The position numbers and the translations under genes are program-made. DNA of 15,291 nt from NCBI GenBank assembly GCA_030704765.1, contig JAUYDD010000024.1, positions 1 to 15,291 on the forward strand, read 5' to 3'. Below are positions 11,461 to 15,291 of this stretch, piece by piece. The notes under the pieces are model-generated. The model searched no databases, was not told the DNA's origin, and worked only from the letters and a program-made list of their open reading frames with translations. Position 1 is the first letter of the stretch. The number at the start of each line of letters is the position of its first letter. This DNA is from Nanobdellota archaeon (GTDB lineage Archaea > Nanobdellota > Nanobdellia > Pacearchaeales > GW2011-AR1).

Positions 11461-13347
11461 TTATCTCAATCTAATAGTCTCTAGATTTCTAGGAACATTT
11501 GTTTCAATATGATGAAGCTTATAGATTGAAGATGCTAAATCTAGGCATTTGGATTGTTCACCGTGGTTGATTATTATCCTCAATGGCTTAGGCTGGCACC
11601 TATTTATGAAATCTAAAAGTTCTTTTCTTCCTGCATGAGCTGTCATTCCTGGAATAGTTATGACATCAAGATTCACATCTATATCTTCATCTCTTCCTTC
11701 TGCATTCATCCTAATTTGTTTTATTCCATCCTGTATCTGCCTTCCTAAGGAACCAGCACCTTGATAACAGATAAAACATATCTTATTGTTCTTGCTTTGT
11801 GCAAAATGCCTGAAATATTCTACAGATGCCCCACCTTGAAGCATTCCTGATGTAGCTAATACAACACACGGGCCTCCTTCTATGACTTGTTTTCTTTCTT
11901 GAGAAGAACCTACTCTTTGGAATATATCTGAAACAAAAGGGTTGTTATCCTGGAAAACTTCTCTTTTAACATTGGAATTCAAAAAATCAGGATATACAGT
12001 ATGCACTCCATTAATATCCCAAATCATACCATCAATATAAATTGGTAATTTAGGAAGTTTATCAGTCCTCATTGCTTCTTCTAAAATAAGCATTGTTTCC
12101 TGAGCTCTTCCAAGACCTAATTCTGGAATAAGAATTTTTCCATTTTTTTCAATAGTCTCTTTTATTGTTGCAATCAATTGTTCTTCTGCTTCTTTTCTTG
12201 AAGGCAATATATCATTTTTGCTTCCATAAGTAGATTCTATTATCATTGTCTCTAATCTTGGAAAATTAGAAATAGCCCTATCTAATAATCTTGTCCTATC
12301 AAACTTGAAATCAGCAGAATATACAAGGTTGTGTGCACCATTACCAATGTTCATATGCACTATTGCTGAACCTAATGCATGACCTGCATTATACAGAGTA
12401 ATTCTCATGTCAGGAGCTATATCCGTCACTTCATTATAATCAAGACAAATTGTATGTTTCACCATTTCTTTGATGTCAGTAGAAGAGAATAAAGGTGTTG
12501 ATGCTTGTTTATATGCAACTCCAATAAAATCTAATGCAAGAAGTGCAGCTAAATCCCTTGTAGGTGCTGTCATATATACTGGACCAGAATATCCCATCTT
12601 GAATAAATAAGGTATTAATCCCGAATGGTCTATGTGAGCATGAGAAAGTATAATTGCATCTATCTCATTTATCTTGAATTCAGATACATCAAGATATGGA
12701 AATTTCTCTTTTCCTTTTCCAGCAACATTGATACCGCAATCTATAAGGACTTTTGTCTGAGGTGTTGATAGAAGTATAGCACTCCTTCCTACTTGTCTTC
12801 CTCCGCCTAAAATTGTCACTCTTATCCATTCTTCTACTTTTTCAGGATTCCATTCTTTGTAAATCTTCTTTCCAACTGCATTCAAGAATTTTTTTCTAGC
12901 ATTATTGTTCTGGTATAATACAGCTCTTATGTTCTCTGTTATCTTTGATTTTATTGCAGGACTTCTTTGGACCTGAGGTATCCAATAACTCTTTTCTTTT
13001 ATTTCTTTTAATATTGAACCTTCTTTTCCAATGATGAGTCCAGGTTTTTTTCCTTCAATAACAACTATGCTCCTTTGCGGATCAAAAAGAATATCTGTCA
13101 CTTCAGCTTCTTCTGGAATTGTCTCTTTTATTATCTTTTTTGTCTCTTCCTGAGATTTCAATAAATCAGGATCGCATCTTAATTCAATCCTTTTCTTGAA
13201 TTTATTAACTAGTTCTTTTACTTTTCCTTGATTATCTTTAAAAAACTCTATATTATCTGTGTATAAGACTATATTTGCTGCTTCAAAATTAGCACTTGTT
13301 ATAGATATGTTTAAATCTTTTTGTATGTCTTTTAGAATATCTGACAT
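11461..13347 (-). CDS. aCPSF1-type KH/metallo-beta-lactamase/beta-CASP ribonuclease
   Basis: This is the archaeal homologue of the CPSF73 endonuclease, involved in 3'-end formation and transcription termination in archaea. The order of domains is an N-terminal KH-like region with the GKEG loop (LIIGKEG, 104-110) up to about residue 175, then the metallo-beta-lactamase domain starting VTILGGGRQVGRS. This contains the zinc-binding motif LSHAHIDH (H236, H238, D240, H241), and the beta-CASP domain follows (ESTYGS, IPELGLGRAQE, SGMLQGG, PGMTAHAGR). The length of 628 residues is normal for the family. It follows psmB by 27 bases in the same direction and is likely co-transcribed. The last 15 codons are duplicated downstream, beside palindromes, and the gene's own end carries a small CTAGA-AA-TCTAG hairpin. 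Confidence 0.95.
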   Translation of the reverse strand: MSDILKDIQKDLNISITSANFEAANIVLYTDNIEFFKDNQGKVKELVNKFKKRIELRCDPDLLKSQEETKKIIKETIPEEAEVTDILFDPQRSIVVIEGKKPGLIIGKEGSILKEIKEKSYWIPQVQRSPAIKSKITENIRAVLYQNNNARKKFLNAVGKKIYKEWNPEKVEEWIRVTILGGGRQVGRSAILLSTPQTKVLIDCGINVAGKGKEKFPYLDVSEFKINEIDAIILSHAHIDHSGLIPYLFKMGYSGPVYMTAPTRDLAALLALDFIGVAYKQASTPLFSSTDIKEMVKHTICLDYNEVTDIAPDMRITLYNAGHALGSAIVHMNIGNGAHNLVYSADFKFDRTRLLDRAISNFPRLETMIIESTYGSKNDILPSRKEAEEQLIATIKETIEKNGKILIPELGLGRAQETMLILEEAMRTDKLPKLPIYIDGMIWDINGVHTVYPDFLNSNVKREVFQDNNPFVSDIFQRVGSSQERKQVIEGGPCVVLATSGMLQGGASVEYFRHFAQSKNNKICFICYQGAGSLGRQIQDGIKQIRMNAEGRDEDIDVNLDVITIPGMTAHAGRKELLDFINRCQPKPLRIIINHGEQSKCLDLASSIYKLHHIETNVPRNLETIRLR

Positions 13348-13374
13348 TTTTATTTTTCCACAAATTAAATATTA

Positions 13375-14064
13375 TTAGTTAAAGCTTGTTGTTCTTGGTT
13401 TTCCTTTGCTTTCTTTGTATTCCGATATTATTTCTTGGGCAACTTCATGCTTTATTTCTTTTTTTGAAATTGTGAATACATCTATACCATTACCACTTCC
13501 AGTGTCCCTTTGTGTTGAAGATTTTATTGATTTTAATGCTAAGTCCACTCCTTCTTTTATTGTTAAATCACTATTATATTCTGACTCCAATAATCCAAGA
13601 ACATAAGGCATGCCAGAACCAAAATTAGCATCAAAATCCTCTACTTTCATTGCTGTTCCTGCTGGTTCTATTGTATAAAGTCCAGTTGTTCCATCTTCAT
13701 TTATACCCCCTATTAAAGTACCAACTATAGAAGGTATCATTGCTGGTTGCCTAATATTTCTATAAGTTATCATACCAATAAGATTTGCAGCTTCTTTTAG
13801 AGTAGGCCTTTTCTTTGACTTTAATTCCTTTAATTTCAGTTCAGCTGCTATTACTTTTTTCTGCATCTCAATATCAGAAGCATTACCTGTTCCTGAAATA
13901 ACCAGATAATCATTTATCTTCGCAGTCTTTTGTGTGTTTTTTGAAAGAATTATCCCTCCTCCTGTTGCTCTTCTATCAGAAGCCATGACTATTCCGTCTT
14001 TACATACAATACCAATTATAGTTGTTCCTGATTTAAGAATATTGTTTTTTAAGTCACTATCCAT
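13375..14064 (-). CDS. psmB: Proteasome beta subunit
   Basis: This is the catalytic subunit of the archaeal 20S proteasome, which forms the inner heptameric rings. A 13-residue propeptide ends in KSG and is cleaved to expose Thr14 as the catalytic Thr1 (TTIIGIVCKDG). Counting from it, Asp17 (ASDRR) and Lys33 (NTQKTAKI) are in their canonical positions. The Ser and Asp residues of the GSGMPY and RDTGSGNGIDV segments are also kept. All residues needed for activity are therefore present. The length of 229 residues is normal. It is the first gene of an operon with the aCPSF1 ribonuclease. The TATA box (14088-14098, minus strand) sits 24-34 bases from the ATG, so the transcript is probably leaderless. 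Confidence 0.96.
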   Translation of the reverse strand: MDSDLKNNILKSGTTIIGIVCKDGIVMASDRRATGGGIILSKNTQKTAKINDYLVISGTGNASDIEMQKKVIAAELKLKELKSKKRPTLKEAANLIGMITYRNIRQPAMIPSIVGTLIGGINEDGTTGLYTIEPAGTAMKVEDFDANFGSGMPYVLGLLESEYNSDLTIKEGVDLALKSIKSSTQRDTGSGNGIDVFTISKKEIKHEVAQEIISEYKESKGKPRTTSFN

Positions 14065-14087
14065 CTTATTAAAATTCTATTAAAAAT

Positions 14088-14098
14088 CTTTTATATTA
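14088..14098 (-). promoter_or_regulatory. TATA box of psmB
   Basis: On the minus strand TAATATAAAAG lies 24-34 bases before the psmB start codon, the spacing of a leaderless archaeal promoter. Confidence 0.55.
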
Positions 14099-14131
14099 CC
14101 TTAGAATTTATATTTTATCATAGAAATAAGG

Positions 14132-14251
14132 GTTTATAAATTTTTTGATTTTGGAAAATTTAGGGGTTCTTGGATGATTAGGTCGGAAACTGAAAACTGT
14201 AACATTTGCTACGACCACATGATAAATCATGAGGTTTTCAATTCTCGACAT
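14132..14251 (+). other. Promoter-like site followed by a structured region of unknown role
   Basis: GTTTATAAATT (about 14132-14142) is TATA-like and would start a plus-strand transcript near 14165. The following sequence has competing pairings: GGTCG/CGACC (14181-14185 with 14212-14216), CATGAT-AA-ATCATG (14218-14231) and TGAAAAC/GTTTTCA (14191-14197 with 14234-14240). The first and third cross each other, as in a pseudoknot. It ends in ATTCTCGACAT, shared with the element in cca. It may be a small RNA or another mobile palindrome. The rest of the 404-base spacer (14065-14468) holds only promoters and the short ORF below. Confidence 0.35.
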
Positions 14252-14330
14252 AAAAAAAGATGTTTCTTTCAGGCCTCCTCAATTATATTCCTTAAAAGCA
14301 AAAATCGGAGATATTATTGAGATAATCTGA
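14229..14330 (+). CDS. Possible 33-residue small protein or gene remnant
   Basis: A short frame runs from an ATG at 14229 to TGA at 14328. Its product begins MRFSILDIKK and ends LKAKIGDIIEII, a composition that looks like real protein rather than translated spacer. There is no ribosome binding site. The start lies in a hairpin and in the ATTCTCGACAT repeat edge, and a stop occurs just upstream in frame. A decayed or transplanted C-terminal fragment of another gene is as likely as a true small gene. No family is recognised. Confidence 0.25.
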   Translation: MRFSILDIKKDVSFRPPQLYSLKAKIGDIIEII

Positions 14331-14415
14331 TTAACCTTTAATATATACTAAAATTTACTTTTTTAAGACTTATTGATTATTATATAGTAATTATATAATA
14401 GTAACATTAGAAAGG

Positions 14416-14424
14416 TTTATATAT
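14416..14424 (+). promoter_or_regulatory. TATA box of the 14469 gene
   Basis: TTTATATAT, preceded by a purine-rich AGAAAGG (BRE-like), lies 45-53 bases before the ATG. This gives a short leader that contains a TTGAGG ribosome binding site at 14453-14458. Confidence 0.55.
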
Positions 14425-14468
14425 AACTGATTCTTATTATAATAATATAAAATTGAGGATAAAATAAA

Positions 14469-15086
14469 ATGCCGCTTGATGAAATAACTGCTGAAATGAA
14501 TGATGAAGATTTTTATAAGATTGTTGAAAGATGTGTCACTGATGAGCCTGGAGAAGTTAAATTAGGCAGTGAAGAAGTAACACAATATGAACAAGTGCAT
14601 CTTCAATTTAATTATGTTGGTGGTAATATAAGGAATTATCAAAAAAAAGCTAGAGCCGGCTTAGCAAGAAAAGCATTAAAAGAAGGTTGTTTATATGCAG
14701 TTGATGGAGACAATTGCCAAAATATTGTCAGTGAAAGAAGAGAAATATTTGTTGCAACAGGGCTTAGGCCAAAAATAGCAAGAAGCCTTGATAGTAAATT
14801 AAGTGATGAAGAATTTTTAAGATTAAGAATGTCTCATATAGACAAAGATGAATATTTAAGAAGAATGGGTTTAAATCCACAAGATTATCATACTATTGAT
14901 ATTCCTGTAGCATATCAAGCACAAAATCCAGAGGAAGATTATGTAGAAGAAACTGAAAAATTATTAGCAAATGAAGCAAGAAAAAAAGACGGTAAATTTG
15001 TAACAAATATGGATTATACATCGCATGATCCAGTTGCAAGAACAGTTTCAATAACAGGAACAGTTTTAATACCAAAGACTAAGTAA
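14469..15086 (+). CDS. Unrecognised 205-residue protein
   Basis: I do not recognise this protein. It is soluble-looking, acidic at the N terminus, and has three cysteines (in VERCVTDEPG, KEGCLYAVDG and GDNCQNIV). A helical, basic middle (NYQKKARAGLARKALKEG) is followed by a C-terminal strand region (ARTVSITGTVLIPKTK). The pattern EEVTQYEQVHLQFNYVGGN followed by a basic helix could bind nucleic acid or a ribosomal partner, but there is no motif to support it. It has its own strong TATA box and a ribosome binding site. It is divergent from psmB and followed by a large four-way palindrome at 15151. Confidence 0.7.
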   Translation: MPLDEITAEMNDEDFYKIVERCVTDEPGEVKLGSEEVTQYEQVHLQFNYVGGNIRNYQKKARAGLARKALKEGCLYAVDGDNCQNIVSERREIFVATGLRPKIARSLDSKLSDEEFLRLRMSHIDKDEYLRRMGLNPQDYHTIDIPVAYQAQNPEEDYVEETEKLLANEARKKDGKFVTNMDYTSHDPVARTVSITGTVLIPKTK

Positions 15087-15150
15087 ATTATCTTGATTAT
15101 TTTTTTATCTCAAATAAGTGAATGAAAGAATTACTTCTATTATTGAGATT

Positions 15151-15249
15151 ATCAAAAAAACAATGGGCCACCACACCCTAAAGGTTTTTTGCCACGGCAA
15201 AAAATCGCCTGCTGGCGAGTGTGGTTTGATTGGCCCTTGTTTTTAGGAT
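15151..15249. repeat. Four-way palindromic element, copy D
   Basis: The ends ATCAAAAAAAC (15151-15161) and GTTTTTAGGAT (15239-15249) are inverted with two mismatches. The outer stem pairs GGGCCACCACAC (15165-15176) with GTGTGG (15219-15224) and TGGCCC (15231-15236), with a six-base bulge. Two hairpins lie inside: TTTTTTGCC-AC-GGCAAAAAA (15185-15204) and TCGCC-TGCT-GGCGA (15205-15218). The element can fold as a four-way junction and is much richer in G+C than its surroundings. The rest of 15087-15291 shows no gene. Confidence 0.75.
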
Positions 15250-15291
15250 GCTCAGAAATTAAAACAAACTGACATCCACATCTTAAAAGAT

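Noticed and set aside
11314..11510. A tyrosine-recombinase attachment-site pair (attL/attR) of an integrated element.
   Set aside because: Only 91 bases of palindromes lie between the copies and no integrase gene is in the window, so at most it is a remnant. It is kept as a duplication rather than an att call.
14174..14225. A possible C/D box small RNA (ATGATTA, CTGA and ATGATAA in order).
   Set aside because: Both C-like boxes have mismatches, the final D box is missing within a normal distance, and no flanking terminal stem fits.
1..15291. CRISPR array or insertion sequence with transposase.
   Set aside because: No regularly spaced direct repeats and no transposase-, integrase- or Cas-like protein were seen.

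Overview
The window is chromosomal DNA of an archaeon. The evidence is a proteasome beta subunit upstream of an aCPSF1-type KH/beta-CASP ribonuclease, an archaeal-class CCA-adding enzyme, TrmB-like regulators, a presenilin-type membrane protease, a Sec11-like signal peptidase with a Ser/His pair, and TATA boxes placed 22-34 bases before start codons, which suggests leaderless transcripts. The DNA is strongly AT-rich, genes are short and tightly packed, and several proteins are unrecognised. That fits a DPANN archaeon (Woesearchaeota/Pacearchaeota-like); the lineage is inference.

Layout: 1-295 is the end of a winged-helix gene whose visible 5' part consists of stacked palindromes. 296-522 is non-coding and palindrome-rich. 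523-1359 (-) is a winged-helix regulator diverging from a four-gene operon (1487-4074, +): an APH/choline-kinase-fold phosphotransferase, a radical SAM protein with C-terminal cysteines, a HAD phosphatase and an 84-residue protein. The four are joined by two ATGA overlaps and a one-base gap. 4162-5749 is a redox operon: thioredoxin, thioredoxin reductase-like flavoprotein, small winged-helix regulator. 5821-7215 is the CCA-adding enzyme. 7222-8007 (-) is a TrmB-family regulator. 8137-9114 holds signal peptidase I and an unknown protein, converging on a presenilin-like protease (9175-10110, -). 10326-11315 (+) is an unrecognised protein converging on the aCPSF1-psmB operon (11461-14064, -). After a 404-base spacer with a structured region and a 33-codon ORF comes an unrecognised 205-residue protein (14469-15086).

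The most unusual feature is a set of compact, branched palindromic elements. Three copies (366-427, 6080-6144, 15151-15249) share a near-identical left end (ATCAAAAAAAC), a matching inverted right end (GTTTTTTTGAT-like), and in each an internal palindrome resembling CCACAC..TAAA..GTGTGG. One copy, followed by a second related hairpin, lies in frame inside the CCA-adding enzyme gene. Other palindromes lie in frame in the first gene. Two more sit between duplicated 3' ends of genes (9097-9170 and 11314-11510). In the second case the duplicate repeats the last 15 codons and stop of aCPSF1 with four differences, all synonymous. This resembles a MITE-like or Rickettsia-palindromic-element-like family that tolerates insertion in and at the ends of essential genes. 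That interpretation is inference; the repeats and palindromes themselves are read directly.
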